DNA from: Ochrobactrum sp. Q0168
GTDB taxonomy: Bacteria > Pseudomonadota > Alphaproteobacteria > Rhizobiales > Rhizobiaceae
Direction of reading: 5' to 3'
DNA length: 64,000 nucleotides
Assembly (NCBI RefSeq): GCF_016427605.1
Contig: NZ_JAELXQ010000001.1
Location: 622,860-686,859 of the forward strand
The notes beneath the pieces were generated by a model that worked only from the letters and a program-made list of their open reading frames with translations, did no database searches and was not told where the DNA came from. This document shows positions 1 to 9,900 of the stretch, piece by piece. The translations under genes were made by a program, and so were the position numbers. Position 1 is the first letter of the stretch. Every line of letters begins with the position of its first letter.

Positions 1-561
1 ATCCTCGGCGCGCTGTTCGGCTATATCAATTCCGCCCAGCAGATCTTCGTGGATATCTACAAGCTCGGCTCTTACTTTCCGCTGGCCTTCGCAGCGGTCG
101 CCATGACGCTGGCGCTGGCATCCTTCCTCAACTCGCGCCTCGTCGGGCGTTACGGTATGCGCCGTATCTCCCAGACCATGCTGCTGGTCTTCACCGGCTT
201 CAGCCTGCTCTGGATGGTGCTGTCGATTGTATTGGTCGAACCGGTGCCGTTCCCGCTGCTGATGGCGATCTACATGACCATCATGTTCTCGTTCAGCCTC
301 GTGACGGCCAATTTCAACGCACTCGCCATGGAGCCGCTGGGTGAAGTGGCAGGCACGGCATCGTCTGTGCTGGGCTTTGCCCAGACGGTTATCGGGGCCG
401 CGTTGGGCGCGATCATCGGTCAGGCCTTTGACGGCACCACGACGCCCGTCGCTATGGGCTATGGCGTGCTCGGCTTCGTCGCCCTGATCTGTGTGCTGAT
501 CGCCGAACGCGGCAAACTGTTCCGGGTGCAGAATCCGCCTGCGGAACATGTGGTCGGTTGA
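1..561 (+). CDS. Bcr/CflA-family MFS multidrug efflux transporter, C-terminal part
   Basis: Only the last 186 codons lie in the window; the reading frame is open from base 1, so the gene begins upstream. The translation has about six hydrophobic segments separated by short basic loops (for example SRLVGRYGMRR near residue 50 of the visible part), as expected for the second half of a 12-helix major facilitator protein. The segment GYINSAQQIFVDIYKLG resembles the Bcr/CflA drug-resistance subfamily of inner-membrane proton-driven exporters. Substrate cannot be told from this fragment. A bidirectional hairpin terminator follows the stop and separates it from the convergent phosphatase gene. Confidence 0.8.
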   Translation: MLGALFGYINSAQQIFVDIYKLGSYFPLAFAAVAMTLALASFLNSRLVGRYGMRRISQTMLLVFTGFSLLWMVLSIVLVEPVPFPLLMAIYMTIMFSFSLVTANFNALAMEPLGEVAGTASSVLGFAQTVIGAALGAIIGQAFDGTTTPVAMGYGVLGFVALICVLIAERGKLFRVQNPPAEHVVG

Positions 562-577
562 TTTTCAACGATAATAA

Positions 578-602
578 AAACCCGCCATTCCGGCGGGTTT
601 CG
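578..602. terminator. Bidirectional rho-independent terminator
   Basis: Stem CCCGCC/GGCGGG with a five-base loop, flanked by A-rich sequence on the left and T-rich sequence on the right. It lies between the convergent MFS gene and the IMPase-family gene and can end transcription of both. Confidence 0.85.
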
Positions 603-605
603 TTT

Positions 606-1439
606 TTACTCTTCCCAAAGCACGGCCTGAATGGCCTGCCAGCTTTCCTTGCTCGGCGCGGCCAATATGCCGCCGCCGATATGCGACGGGTGATAATCAC
701 TGCTGTCCCAGCGAGCGAGATGGCCGCCTGCTTCCTGATGAATCAGTGCGCCGGGCAGATGGTCCCACGGCATCAGCTTGTTATAGACCGCGAAATGCGC
801 GCCGCCGGTCGCGAGAATGCGATAGTCATGGGCAGCACAACGATAACCGATCTGCGACAGGAATTTCGTGTGATTGCGCGCCAGACGTGACCGCAGCGGT
901 TCCGCCGTATATTGCCACGAGATCGTGCCTGTCATCTGGTTGATAGCAGCGGGTTCCGCAACGCGCACCTTGCGCGTGCTGCCATTGGCATGGCGAATAT
1001 AGCTGCCGCTTCCCTTTGCGGCCATGATCCAGTCATTGCCAACCGGATCGTGGATGATGCCAGCAATGGTCTCACCCTTCGACACCACGGCCAACATCAC
1101 ACCGAAGAGCGGCACGCCGGATGCGAAATTGAACGTGCCGTCCACCGGATCGATAGTGAACGCAAAATCTGCATCACCGAGCCCGTCGAGTAAGGCCGGA
1201 TTATCGGAACAAGCTTCCTCGCCCACGATCATCGCATCGGGATAGCGTTCTTTCAGCTTTGCAGTGATAAAGCGCTCTGCGTTGACATCGGCTTCCGTTA
1301 CCAGATCAGCTGGCGACGTTTTCTGCCGGATATCGTCCGCGTCGAGCTTGCGGAAACGCGGCATGATTTCATGTTGGGCAGCCTCTGCCAAAAGATCGGC
1401 AAGCCAGTCGATCTGGTCTTCATCAAAGCGCACTATCAT
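606..1439 (-). CDS. Inositol monophosphatase family protein
   Basis: A 277-residue protein of the Mg-dependent, lithium-sensitive phosphatase superfamily (IMPase, CysQ, HisN). Visible metal-site motifs are GEE at residues 73-75 and [10 protein letters not shown] at 96-105; a WDHLPG segment near residue 227 corresponds to the C-terminal WD metal motif. It probably hydrolyses a small cytosolic phosphate monoester (inositol phosphate, histidinol phosphate or 3'-phosphoadenylate); the sequence alone does not decide which. Its start overlaps the end of ttcA by 17 bases, so the two are co-transcribed and perhaps translationally coupled. Confidence 0.85.
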   Translation of the reverse strand: MIVRFDEDQIDWLADLLAEAAQHEIMPRFRKLDADDIRQKTSPADLVTEADVNAERFITAKLKERYPDAMIVGEEACSDNPALLDGLGDADFAFTIDPVDGTFNFASGVPLFGVMLAVVSKGETIAGIIHDPVGNDWIMAAKGSGSYIRHANGSTRKVRVAEPAAINQMTGTISWQYTAEPLRSRLARNHTKFLSQIGYRCAAHDYRILATGGAHFAVYNKLMPWDHLPGALIHQEAGGHLARWDSSDYHPSHIGGGILAAPSKESWQAIQAVLWEE

Positions 1440-2337
1440 TCCCCTCGTTCTTCTCGCCCTGCGGACCTGCCATCAGGCCCGCGAAATCGAACAGTTTGCG
1501 GTCCAGAAGGTGGCTCGGACGCACATTGGTCATGGCGCGGATCATCGTGTCTTTCCGGCCCGGCATGCGCTTTTCAATATCCGTCAGCATAGCCTTCATG
1601 GCGTTGCGCTGAAGCCCTTCCTGGCTTCCACAAAGGTCGCAGGGAATGATCGGAAACTGCATGGCCGTTGCAAATTTTTCCAGATCGTCTTCCGCCGCAT
1701 AAGCCAGCGGGCGGAACACCATGAGGTCGCCTTCATCGTTCAGAAGCTTCGGCGGCATGGCGGCGAGACGTCCGCCGTGGAACAGGTTCATGAAGAAGGT
1801 TTCGAGGATATCCTCGCGATGATGGCCGAGAACGATGGCCGAGCACCCCTCCTCGCGCGCGATGCGATACAGGTTGCCGCGGCGCAGACGCGAACAGAGC
1901 GAGCAATAGGTGCTGGTCTCCGGCAGCTTGTCCGTCACGATCGAATAGGTATCCTGATATTCGATGCGATGCTCGACGCCATAACGGTTCAGGAAATCCG
2001 GCAGAATGTGCTTTGGAAAATTCGGCTGCCCCTGATCCAGATTGACCGCGAGCAGTTCGACCGGCAGCAGGCCGCGCCATTTGAGATCGAGCAGCAGAGC
2101 CAGCAGGCCATAGGAATCCTTGCCGCCGGACAGACAGACCATCCAGCGCTCACCAGGCTTCACCATCGCGAAATCTTCGATAGCCTGACGCGTCAGACGC
2201 AGAAGACGCTTGCGCAGCTTGTTGAATTCGACCGTAGCAGGCACTTCGCGAAACAGCGCATGGCAGCCGTCTCCGCCGGTCTCTTCCGAGATACCGGGCG
2301 AATTATCGGGCGCAATATTCGGATCGAAAGCGTTCAT
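1423..2337 (-). CDS. ttcA: tRNA 2-thiocytidine biosynthesis protein TtcA
   Basis: 304 residues. TtcA uses ATP and a [4Fe-4S] cluster to thiolate cytidine 32 of certain tRNAs. The PP-loop SGGKDS is at residues 70-75, and the two CxxC pairs expected for cluster binding are C145/C148 (CSLC) and C233/C236 (CDLC). The chosen ATG (MNAFDPN) has GAGAAG upstream. An in-frame start further upstream (2403) is rejected because it would lie inside the hairpin terminator of rpsD. The gene is first in a two-gene unit with the downstream IMPase-family gene. Confidence 0.9.
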   Translation of the reverse strand: MNAFDPNIAPDNSPGISEETGGDGCHALFREVPATVEFNKLRKRLLRLTRQAIEDFAMVKPGERWMVCLSGGKDSYGLLALLLDLKWRGLLPVELLAVNLDQGQPNFPKHILPDFLNRYGVEHRIEYQDTYSIVTDKLPETSTYCSLCSRLRRGNLYRIAREEGCSAIVLGHHREDILETFFMNLFHGGRLAAMPPKLLNDEGDLMVFRPLAYAAEDDLEKFATAMQFPIIPCDLCGSQEGLQRNAMKAMLTDIEKRMPGRKDTMIRAMTNVRPSHLLDRKLFDFAGLMAGPQGEKNEGNDSAL

Positions 2338-2383
2338 GGTTCTTCTCGTATGCTGTCTGGTATTGAGCATTACATACAGAAAA

Positions 2384-2410
2384 GCCGCCCATGGGGAAAC
2401 CATGGACGGC
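2384..2410 (-). terminator. Terminator of rpsD
   Basis: On the minus strand, GCCGTCCATGG pairs with CCATGGGCGGC, followed by TTTTCT. It begins about 40 bases after the rpsD stop and just before ttcA. Confidence 0.8.
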
Positions 2411-2448
2411 CATTTCTTTGCGATAAGTGGCGCCCGAAGGCGACCAGA

Positions 2449-3066
2449 TTAACGCGAGTAGAATTCGACCACGAGGTTCGGTTCCATCTGGACGGCGTAA
2501 GGCACATCCGTCAGGGTCGGAACGCGAGCGTAGGTCGCAACCATCTTGTTGTGATCAACTTCGATGTAGTCCGGCACATCGCGTTCTGCGAGCTGAACAG
2601 CTTCGAGAACAATAACCAGCTGCTTCGACTTTTCACGAACTTCAACAACGTCACCGGCCTTCAGGCGGTAGGACTGGATGTTGACGCGGCGACCGTTCAC
2701 GTTCACGTGACCGTGGTTGATGAACTGACGTGCAGCGAAGATCGTCGGAACGAACTTTGCGCGGTACACAACAGCGTCCAGACGCGATTCGAGAAGGCCG
2801 ATCAGGTTTTCACCCGTGTCGCCCTTGCGGCGGGCGGCTTCATCATAGGTCTTGCGGAACTGCTTTTCCGAGATATCGCCGTAGAAACCCTTGAGCTTCT
2901 GCTTGGCGCGCAGCTGCACACCGAAGTCCGAGAGCTTGCCCTTGCGGCGCTGGCCGTGCTGGCCCGGGCCATATTCACGACGGTTAACCGGGGACTTCGG
3001 ACGGCCCCAGATGTTTTCGCCAAGACGGCGGTCAATCTTATACTTTGCGGATTCGCGCTTGCTCAT
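2449..3066 (-). CDS. rpsD: 30S ribosomal protein S4
   Basis: 205 residues, the normal length for bacterial S4. It begins [20 protein letters not shown] and contains the S4 RNA-binding region ([12 protein letters not shown], then [13 protein letters not shown]). S4 is a primary 16S rRNA binder that nucleates assembly of the 30S body and, in many bacteria, autoregulates translation. Here rpsD stands alone rather than in the alpha operon, as is usual in Rhizobiales. It has its own promoter about 170 bases upstream and its own terminator. The SD is AAGGAAATGCG before ATG. Confidence 0.98.
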   Translation of the reverse strand: MSKRESAKYKIDRRLGENIWGRPKSPVNRREYGPGQHGQRRKGKLSDFGVQLRAKQKLKGFYGDISEKQFRKTYDEAARRKGDTGENLIGLLESRLDAVVYRAKFVPTIFAARQFINHGHVNVNGRRVNIQSYRLKAGDVVEVREKSKQLVIVLEAVQLAERDVPDYIEVDHNKMVATYARVPTLTDVPYAVQMEPNLVVEFYSR

Positions 3067-3233
3067 CGCATTTCCTTCAAAAAGTTAGTGCGCCATACGG
3101 CGCAGACAGGAAACGCGCCCTCCTCTGCCCTCCGTTTTCGAGGACTGACAGGATGAAGCGCGCGAGCGCAATCTTCATCCACGGGACACGTCAAATGAAA
3201 CGCCAGCGCGTTAAAGCGCCAGCGATGGCGGGC

Positions 3234-3262
3234 TTTTAGTCATGTGCGTGTCATCTTGTCAA
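3234..3262 (-). promoter_or_regulatory. Probable sigma-70-type promoter of rpsD
   Basis: On the minus strand TTGACA (3262-3257), a 17-base spacer and CTAAAA (3239-3234). The resulting leader of roughly 160 bases contains GC-rich inverted repeats near 3196-3232 and could carry a regulatory structure, though no known leader class was recognised. Confidence 0.6.
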
Positions 3263-3394
3263 GTTCGAACGCTTGCCAAAGCCCTGATGACCGGGCGTTT
3301 AAAGCGTTTTTCGCCGCCTTTTGCAACAGATTGCCATCAAGCGTGAAGGAACGCGGCTGTTCCTTGCGGCATTATGGGATCGGGGCTGTAGAAA
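3263..3394. other. Intergenic region, divergent rpsD / extensin-like gene
   Basis: Together with the rpsD leader this makes 328 bases without a gene (3067-3394). Apart from the rpsD promoter, I see no further gene or recognised site; a promoter for the rightward gene must lie here but no convincing consensus was found. Confidence 0.5.
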
Positions 3395-4459
3395 ATGAGG
3401 TGTTCATTGGTTTTGCTGGTCCTGCCCCGTTTCCTATCCCGCAAAGATTCGATAGCTGCAGTTCTCACCCTCAGTTTGCTCGCTCCAGCTGGAGAAGCTG
3501 CTCTTTATCCTCAGCCCGCTCAGGCGCAGACATTCATCGAAAAAATCCTGAAGCGCGACGCGCAAAAGGCGAAGCACCAGCGCAAGCGCCCGTCGGCGAA
3601 ACCGCAAAAGAAACGACAAAGCAAACAGCCTGCCGTTCAACAGAAACAGAAAGCGCCGGAAAAACCAGCATCACAGCCAGCATTGTCTGTAGTCGTTCCC
3701 GTTCCGACGCCTGCCCCCAGACCAGAGCAGACGCTAGCGCCCACGCCAACACCCGCCCCGGAAACGAAACCGGATGAGAAACCCAAACCGAAAAACGAGG
3801 CCCAGCCGGCCGTCATCGTTCCACTTGAAAAGCCTGTCTCGCCGGAACATGCCGCGCCAGAACAGCCGGAAGCTCCAAAATCTGCGCCGGACGAGCGTGT
3901 CTATCAGGTGGCTTGCCCCGCGCTCATTTCCGGCGAAGTGGAAGGCAAGCTTCTGTCACCCATCGAAGATGGTGCACAATGTGGAGTACATTCGCCGCTA
4001 TCCCTGACGGCAATCGGCAAGGACGAGCCGCTCAAGCTCGCCAATCCCGTCACCACGAACTGCGCCATGGCCATGACGCTGGCTCAATGGAGCAACGATG
4101 TCAAAACCGCCGCCCACGATATTTACGGCAAGGACATCAGCATTACGCAGATGGGCACCGGGTCAGATTGTCAATGCCGGAAGGTAAATGGAGCTTCGAC
4201 GGGCCGTGTCTCCGAACATGCCTTTGGCAATGCACTGGACATCATGTCCTTCACATTTTCGGATGGCAGCAAGACTGAGCTTGAGAGCGGCTGGAATGGC
4301 ACAGAAAAGGAAAAAGCGTTCTGGCGTGCCGTACATGGCGCAAGCTGCAAGCTATTCATGACCGTCATCGGACCGGATGGCGATGCGGCGCACCGCACCA
4401 ACATGCATCTCGATCAAGGGTGTCACGGCAAAAGCTGCACGGCCCGGATATGCCAGTGA
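3395..4459 (+). CDS. Extensin-like family protein, probable periplasmic cell-wall hydrolase
   Basis: 354 residues: an N-terminal signal sequence (hydrophobic stretch about 19-33, likely cleavage after AQA near 44), a low-complexity Pro/Lys/Gln/Glu-rich spacer (about 50-165), then an extensin-like C-terminal domain starting at VACPAL. The domain has SEHAFGNALDI at 273-283 and AHRTNMHLDQG at 332-342, so H275, D282 and H338 resemble the zinc site of LAS/M15-type D-Ala-D-Ala peptidases. I infer a periplasmic peptidoglycan-related role, with the spacer reaching across the wall. Several Cys in the domain suggest disulfides. The function is inferred from fold only. Confidence 0.8.
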   Translation: MRCSLVLLVLPRFLSRKDSIAAVLTLSLLAPAGEAALYPQPAQAQTFIEKILKRDAQKAKHQRKRPSAKPQKKRQSKQPAVQQKQKAPEKPASQPALSVVVPVPTPAPRPEQTLAPTPTPAPETKPDEKPKPKNEAQPAVIVPLEKPVSPEHAAPEQPEAPKSAPDERVYQVACPALISGEVEGKLLSPIEDGAQCGVHSPLSLTAIGKDEPLKLANPVTTNCAMAMTLAQWSNDVKTAAHDIYGKDISITQMGTGSDCQCRKVNGASTGRVSEHAFGNALDIMSFTFSDGSKTELESGWNGTEKEKAFWRAVHGASCKLFMTVIGPDGDAAHRTNMHLDQGCHGKSCTARICQ

Positions 4460-4535
4460 GAAAAGTGCATAACCGCCCGGAATTCATAAAAAAATCCAAA
4501 TCCGGTTTCTACTTTGATGCGGTATTATCGATTCC

Positions 4536-4575
4536 AGAACGGTTCCACCTGAGATAGAATCGCTGGAACCGGTCT
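4536..4575. repeat. Hairpin, possibly a decayed copy of the dispersed intergenic repeat at 40832
   Basis: AGAACGGTTCCA pairs with TGGAACCGGTCT (one mismatch) around a 16-base loop; it is followed by a TATTTTGCACG segment that loosely resembles the tail of the repeat at 40832-40931. The relation is tentative. Confidence 0.4.
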
Positions 4576-4615
4576 TGTTGCTTATTTTGCACGGTTTCCG
4601 AAAAGGACATGGGGC

Positions 4616-5041
4616 ATGCAATTGACCAAAATTATACTTTCCACCATTTGCGCAATCGGCTTTGTGACCGCCGCTCATGCGGACGCTGTTCCGAAGCGCT
4701 CGAAAGATTTCACCGGCAATTACCAGACATTGGTCAAGGACCAGCAGGCCTCCCCCCAGGTGGCCGATTGCGTGGCCAGCGGCTATGATCTGGTGAAGAA
4801 AGATAAGAAATACGACCGTCTGGGCTTCACCAAGGATGATATTTCATCGGCGACGACCAATGATACCTCGTCGAAGTTCAGCACCAAGGATCCGCGCAAG
4901 GTTTCAGCCATCATCTCCGTGCCCGGTGAAGCGCGCATCAAGAGTACGGGCTATAAATGGGATGGTGTCAATCTGCGTTGCGGCATCATCAATGGCAAGC
5001 TGACTGCCATTGAGCTGGTTCAAACTAAAGCCGCGCAGTAA
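4616..5041 (+). CDS. Exported hypothetical protein
   Basis: 141 residues with a clear signal peptide (KIILSTICAIGFVTAAHA, cleavage before DAVPKR). The mature part is small, polar and Lys-rich with two Cys (in ADCVASG and LRCGII) that could form a periplasmic disulfide. No family was recognised. It stands alone, followed by a good hairpin terminator whose right arm overlaps the 3' end of the convergent DUF3008 gene. The preceding GGAC sequence gives a weak SD. A role cannot be assigned from the sequence. Confidence 0.75.
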   Translation: MQLTKIILSTICAIGFVTAAHADAVPKRSKDFTGNYQTLVKDQQASPQVADCVASGYDLVKKDKKYDRLGFTKDDISSATTNDTSSKFSTKDPRKVSAIISVPGEARIKSTGYKWDGVNLRCGIINGKLTAIELVQTKAAQ

Positions 5042-5069
5042 TTCTGCCGTCCGGACGCCACACCAAACC

Positions 5070-5101
5070 GAGCATCTGATCCCAAATCAGGTGCTCTTTT
5101 T
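5070..5101 (+). terminator. Terminator of the exported hypothetical gene
   Basis: GAGCATCTGAT/ATCAGGTGCTC stem with a five-base loop followed by TTTTTG. The right arm covers the stop codon of the convergent DUF3008 gene (5087-5089). Confidence 0.85.
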
Positions 5102-5284
5102 GTCGTCGACATGCTGAGGCAGACCTTTGCGCTTGGTCTCGGCGAATTCTTCCAGTTCTTTTTCGGTCATCGATTCGTACATTTCTTTCGATGCGCCAAT
5201 CAACTCGCTGACCTTGATCTCGCCGCGCTTCGCCGCCAGTGCGGCACCGGCGGCTTTCTGTTGGGCTTGAGATTTTGCAGGCAT
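5087..5284 (-). CDS. DUF3008 family protein
   Basis: 65 residues, hydrophilic, beginning MPAKSQAQQKAAGAALAAKR, the hallmark of the DUF3008 family, followed by a GEIKVSEL segment and an acidic helix (MTEKELEEFAETK). Members are small soluble proteins of unknown function common in Alphaproteobacteria. The SD AAGGAG is 8 bases before the ATG. The 3' end lies inside the terminator of the convergent gene. Confidence 0.85.
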   Translation of the reverse strand: MPAKSQAQQKAAGAALAAKRGEIKVSELIGASKEMYESMTEKELEEFAETKRKGLPQHVDDKKST

Positions 5285-5341
5285 GAAATCTTCTCCTTTG
5301 CGCCCCCCAAGGCCAACGTGCCGGCCGAGAATCGGTTCCAG

Positions 5342-5761
5342 CTATCCTTGTTCGCTGTCAAAACGGGAACGCGCGCTGCGCAAAGCCGCGCGGTTCGCGA
5401 CCGCCCATTGTCCCAGACTGTCGATAGGCCCCGCCAGCGAATGACCGAGCTCCGTCAGCGAATATTCCACTTCCGGCGGTGACGTTGGGCGTACATGTCG
5501 CGAAACCAGCCCGTCGCGCTCAAGCGAACGCAACGTGACCGTCAGCATACGCTGCGAGATTCCTTCAATTTCCCGCCGTAAGGCGTTGAAACGCATGGGA
5601 CCACCTTGCAGGCTGAAGATAACCAGAATGCTCCACGTGTCGCCTACCCGGTCGAGCACATCCCGGATCGGGCAAGACCCCTTGCCGTCCGTCTCAAAGG
5701 CCGGTGTTGACGACAATAGCGGTGTCTTGGCGTCTGGTCGTGTCGGTATCGTCATAGTCAT
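5342..5761 (-). CDS. HxlR-family winged-helix transcriptional regulator
   Basis: 139 residues. The HxlR DNA-binding domain runs from about residue 30: CPIRDVLDRVGDTWSILVIF, then MRFNALRREIEGISQRMLT (recognition region) and a wing ending VEYSLTELG. C30 lies at the N-terminal edge of the domain, as in redox- or quinone-sensing HxlR proteins; sensing is inference. It is divergent from an NAD(P)-binding oxidoreductase gene, a common HxlR arrangement in which the regulator represses the neighbour until an electrophile or quinone appears. Confidence 0.88.
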   Translation of the reverse strand: MTMTIPTRPDAKTPLLSSTPAFETDGKGSCPIRDVLDRVGDTWSILVIFSLQGGPMRFNALRREIEGISQRMLTVTLRSLERDGLVSRHVRPTSPPEVEYSLTELGHSLAGPIDSLGQWAVANRAALRSARSRFDSEQG

Positions 5762-5954
5762 GCTCGCTTCATCGGATCATATCGGATGTTTCAGCCTGCT
5801 CAGTCGCAACATCCAGCTTGCGCCCAAGCGCACCAACTCCGCGCGTGACGCGGATCGCCCCGCCCCCATCGCCTTGCCTTTTGTGCGGTTACTTCCATGT
5901 TTCCTGCCCATGTAGAAGTGCGTTCTTCACAAGCCTCACTGCCTGTCATATGTA

Positions 5955-5969
5955 GTTACCAGAAATAAC
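5955..5969. promoter_or_regulatory. Candidate HxlR operator
   Basis: GTTACC-AGA-AATAAC, an imperfect inverted repeat about 60 bases before the oxidoreductase start and in the divergent interval, where an HxlR site is expected. Only one example is seen, so this is weak. Confidence 0.35.
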
Positions 5970-6027
5970 CTGATTATGAAACATGCCTTAAATCTAAAGG
6001 CTGTAAAAGCGTAAGGAAGGAACGGAA

Positions 6028-6669
6028 ATGGCTAAAATTGCACTCATTGGCGCGACCGGATTTGTCGGCGCAGCGATCCTCAACGAAGCGGCATCCCGCG
6101 GTCATCAAGTTACCGCGCTGGTACGCCACCCGGAAAAGGTTGAAAAGCTAGCCAATGTAACCGCTGTCAAGACCGACGTGTACGACACGGACGCGCTGGC
6201 CCAGCAGCTTGCTGGACACGACATCATCATTTCCGCTTTCAATCCCGGTTGGGGCGACGCGAATATTCGTGAAAACCACATCAAGGGCAGCCGCTCGATC
6301 AACGAGGCCGCCAAGAAGGCAGGCGTCAAGCGCCTCATCGCTGTCGGCGGCGCGGGTAGCCTGTCGATCAACGGCCAGCAGCTTGTGGACTCCGCCGAAT
6401 TCCCCGCAGAATGGAAAGAAGGCGCTCTGGGCGCCCGCGAAGCCCTGAAGGAATTGCGCAAGGAAACCGGCCTCGACTGGACTTTCGTCTCTCCTGCTAT
6501 CATTCTTCAGCCGGGCGAACGCACAGGCAAATATCGTCTTGGCGGCGACGAGCCGGTTTTCAACGACAAGGGCGAGAGCATCATTTCGGTCGCCGATCTG
6601 GCCGTAGCCATTGTCGACGAGGCAGAACAGAGCAAGCATATCGGCAAGCGCTTTACGGCAGCCTATTAA
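6028..6669 (+). CDS. NAD(P)-dependent oxidoreductase, NmrA/SDR-like
   Basis: 213 residues. The Rossmann nucleotide-binding motif GATGFVG is at residues 8-14, followed by the alternating beta-alpha pattern of atypical short-chain dehydrogenases (VTALVRHPEK; later VKRLIAVGGAGSL). It belongs to the NAD(P)H-binding (NmrA/YwnB-like) group, whose members act as quinone or flavin reductases or as redox sensors. The SD GGAAGGAACGGAA precedes the ATG. Its divergent HxlR neighbour suggests induction by reactive carbonyl or quinone compounds, which is inference. Confidence 0.85.
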   Translation: MAKIALIGATGFVGAAILNEAASRGHQVTALVRHPEKVEKLANVTAVKTDVYDTDALAQQLAGHDIIISAFNPGWGDANIRENHIKGSRSINEAAKKAGVKRLIAVGGAGSLSINGQQLVDSAEFPAEWKEGALGAREALKELRKETGLDWTFVSPAIILQPGERTGKYRLGGDEPVFNDKGESIISVADLAVAIVDEAEQSKHIGKRFTAAY

Positions 6670-6880
6670 TCTCAGCTTCTTGATCCCACCGTTGTCTTAA
6701 CATTCAAGCCGGGTGGCAAATGTCATCCGGCTTCACGCATCAAACAACAGACGGAGGCGAGCGGAGATCGAGCGAGCCGATCAGGTTTTTCTGGATTTTC
6801 TCGGCTTTGGGGAAGAGCTTTTGGCACCACGGTTGCACAAGTGCGCAAAAAGCTCGGCGTGCCATCCGTAACATAAAGAA

Positions 6881-6904
6881 AAGTCCGATCTCCCGACCGG
6901 GCTT
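6881..6904 (-). terminator. Terminator of dnaE
   Basis: On the minus strand AAGCCCGGTC pairs with GATCGGACTT (one mismatch, one GU pair) around GGGA, followed by TTCTTT. It starts a few bases beyond the dnaE stop. Confidence 0.75.
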
Positions 6905-6907
6905 TTA

Positions 6908-9900
6908 CTAAACCAGTTCCACGTCGACAACGCCTTGAATGGCTTTCATGGCGCTCGCAATCTGCGGACTGACACGGTAGCGGTGCGGCAATTCGATTTC
7001 GACTTCGCGCTGGCCGTTATCCTTGATGACGATCAGACTCACCTGTCCATCACCGCGGGTGTTGAAATGCGGCGCGATGTGGCGAACCGCTTCCGCCGAG
7101 CGCAGATAAAGCCGCATGGCCTTCTGCATGCGGCAGGCCTCGTCCTCAAGCGACTGCACCGTCTGGATGCGCAAACCAATACCTTCCGGGCGGTTTTCAG
7201 CCTGCACCGTGATCACCACCGATTTGCCGCTTTCCAGAAGATCGCGGTATTGCGCGAGCCCTTCCGAAAACAGCACGGCTTCAAACTGACCACTGGCGTC
7301 CGATAATTGCACAATGCCCATCTTGTTGCCGGTGCGGGTCTTGCGCTCCTGACGCGCCGTTACCGTGCCCGCCAGACGCCCGGCATTGGCGCCGCGCTTC
7401 ACCGCAGCCGAAAAATCAGCCCAGCTTTGCACGCGCATACGATCCAGAACCGCGCGATATTCATCGAGCGGATGCGCCGACAGATAGAAACCGACTGCCT
7501 GAAACTCGCGATGCAGCATTTCTGACGGCAGCCATGGTGCTGCCTGCGGTAGAATAAGCTGTTCCTTCGGCGCACCCGACAGGCCGAAAATATCGGACTG
7601 GCCGCTGGCTGCATTTTCCTGCGTACGCTGGGCAAAGCCCATGATGCGGTCCATGCCCGCACTCATTGCCGGGCGCTCGCGCTTGAAGCAATCCATCGCG
7701 CCCGCATTTATCAGGCTTTCCAGCACGCGGCGATTGACGATCCTCGGATCGATCCGCTCGCAGAAATCCTCAAGGCTTTCAAACGGCTTTTGCGCGCGCA
7801 CCTCCACGATATGATCGACGGCGGCTTCACCGACACCCTTGATGGCTGCCAGCGAATAGAAAATCTGCTTCTCGCCGACTTCAAACGGACGGAAGGAGGT
7901 CATCACCGATGGCGGCACAACCTCGATCCCCAGACGATTAGCCTCGCGGCGGAAATCATTGAGCTTGTCGGTGTTCGACATATCGTAGGTCATCGACGCG
8001 GCGAGAAACTCGACCGGATGATGCGCCTTCATATAGGCGGTCTGGTAGGAAACGATGGCGTAGGCTGCCGCGTGCGACTTGTTGAATCCGTAATCGGCAA
8101 ACTTCGCGAGCAGATCGAAGATCATATTCGCCTGCGCCTTGTCGACTCCGCCTTCAATGGCGCCATCCACAAAACGGACACGCTGCTTGTCCATTTCCTC
8201 GCGGATCTTCTTACCCATGGCGCGGCGCAGAAGGTCAGCTTCGCCGAGCGAGTAGCCGGAAAGCACCTGGGCGATCTGCATCACCTGTTCCTGATAAACG
8301 ATAACGCCCTGCGTTTCCTTGATCAGATGGTCGATCTTTGGGTGAATGGAGGCGATTTCCTCTTCACCGTTCTTGCGCGCATTATAGGTCGGGATGTTCT
8401 CCATCGGGCCCGGACGATAGAGCGCGACGAGCGCGATAATGTCTTCGATCCGGTCCGGGCGCATGCCGAGCAGCGCCTTTCGCATGCCCGCGCTTTCAAC
8501 CTGGAACACGCCGACCGTTTCGCCGCGCGACAGCATTTCATAGGTCAGCTCATCATCCAGCGGCAGATGAGTGAGATCAATGTCGATCCCCTTGCGCGCC
8601 ACCAGCTTGACCGCCGTTTCGAGAACCGTCAGCGTCTTCAGCCCGAGAAAGTCGAACTTGACCAGCCCGGCCTGCTCCACCCATTTCATGTTGAACTGGG
8701 TAACCGGCATATCGGAGCGCGGATCGCGATACATCGGCACCAGTTCCGACAGCGGACGATCGCCAATCACGATACCGGCAGCATGGGTCGAAGCGTGGCG
8801 ATAGAGGCCTTCCAGCTTGAGCGCCATATCGAGAAGCCGCCCGACGACCGGCTCCTTCTCTCGTTCCTCGGTGATCTTCGGTTCGGTTTCGATGGCCTGC
8901 GCCAGAGACACCGGGTTGGCCGGGTTCTGCGGCACGAGCTTGCACAGCCGATCCACCTGGCCATAGGGCATTTCCAGAACACGACCGACGTCGCGCAGCA
9001 CAGCGCGCGCCTGAAGCGTACCGAAGGTGATGATCTGCGCCACCTGATCGCGCCCGTATTTCTCCTGTACGTAACGGATCACCTCTTCGCGGCGATCCTG
9101 ACAGAAGTCGATATCGAAGTCGGGCATCGAAACGCGGTCAGGATTGAGGAAGCGCTCGAACAGCAACGAGAAGCGCAGCGGATCCACATCGGTGATCGTC
9201 AGTGCATAAGCGACGAGCGAACCTGCGCCCGAACCACGGCCCGGCCCCACTGGAATGCCATGGGCCTTGGCCCATTTGATGAAGTCGGCAACGATCAGGA
9301 AGTAGCCGGGAAATTTCATGCGTGTGATGATGCCGATCTCATATTCGAGACGCTCGGCATATTGTTCCGCCGTATAGCCTTCCGCGAGCCCGATGCTCTC
9401 CAGCCGCATCTGCAAGCCCTCGCGGGCCTGCCGCGCCAGCTCTTCCGCTTCCTCGGCTACAGCAGCTTCAGGATCATCGGATTCGCCGGTAAATCGCGGC
9501 AGGATCGGAGCACGCGTCTGCGTGTACCAGCTACAACGCTTGGCAATCTCGACCGTATTGTCCAGTGCCTCGGGCAAGTCGGCAAAGAGCGCCGCCATCT
9601 CGGCACGGCTTTTCAGATAATGATCCGGCGTAAGGCGGCGTCGGTCGTCATTGGAGAGGATTTGTCCTTCCGCAATGGCCAGGAGCGCATCATGGGCTTC
9701 GTAATCCTCAGCCTTGAGGAAGAATGCCTCATTGGTGGCAACCAGAGGCAATTCCATCTCATAGGCTAGCGCAACGGTCTTTGCTTCCAGAGCGCGATCA
9801 TAGCCCGCATAACGCTGCAATTCGACGTAAAGCCGATTGCCGAATGTTTCATGCAGGAACGCCAGACGCGATTGCGCCCTGTCTGGTCGGTCTGCCGCAA

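Noticed and set aside
1264-3156. 630-codon plus-strand open frame
   Set aside because: Lies antisense to ttcA and rpsD; long antisense frames are usual in this GC-rich genome and the product has low-complexity, His/Arg-rich composition.
6720-6911. 63-codon plus-strand frame downstream of the oxidoreductase
   Set aside because: No ribosome-binding site, and it overlaps the dnaE terminator.
7790-9769. 659-codon plus-strand open frame
   Set aside because: Entirely antisense to dnaE; shadow of its codon bias.
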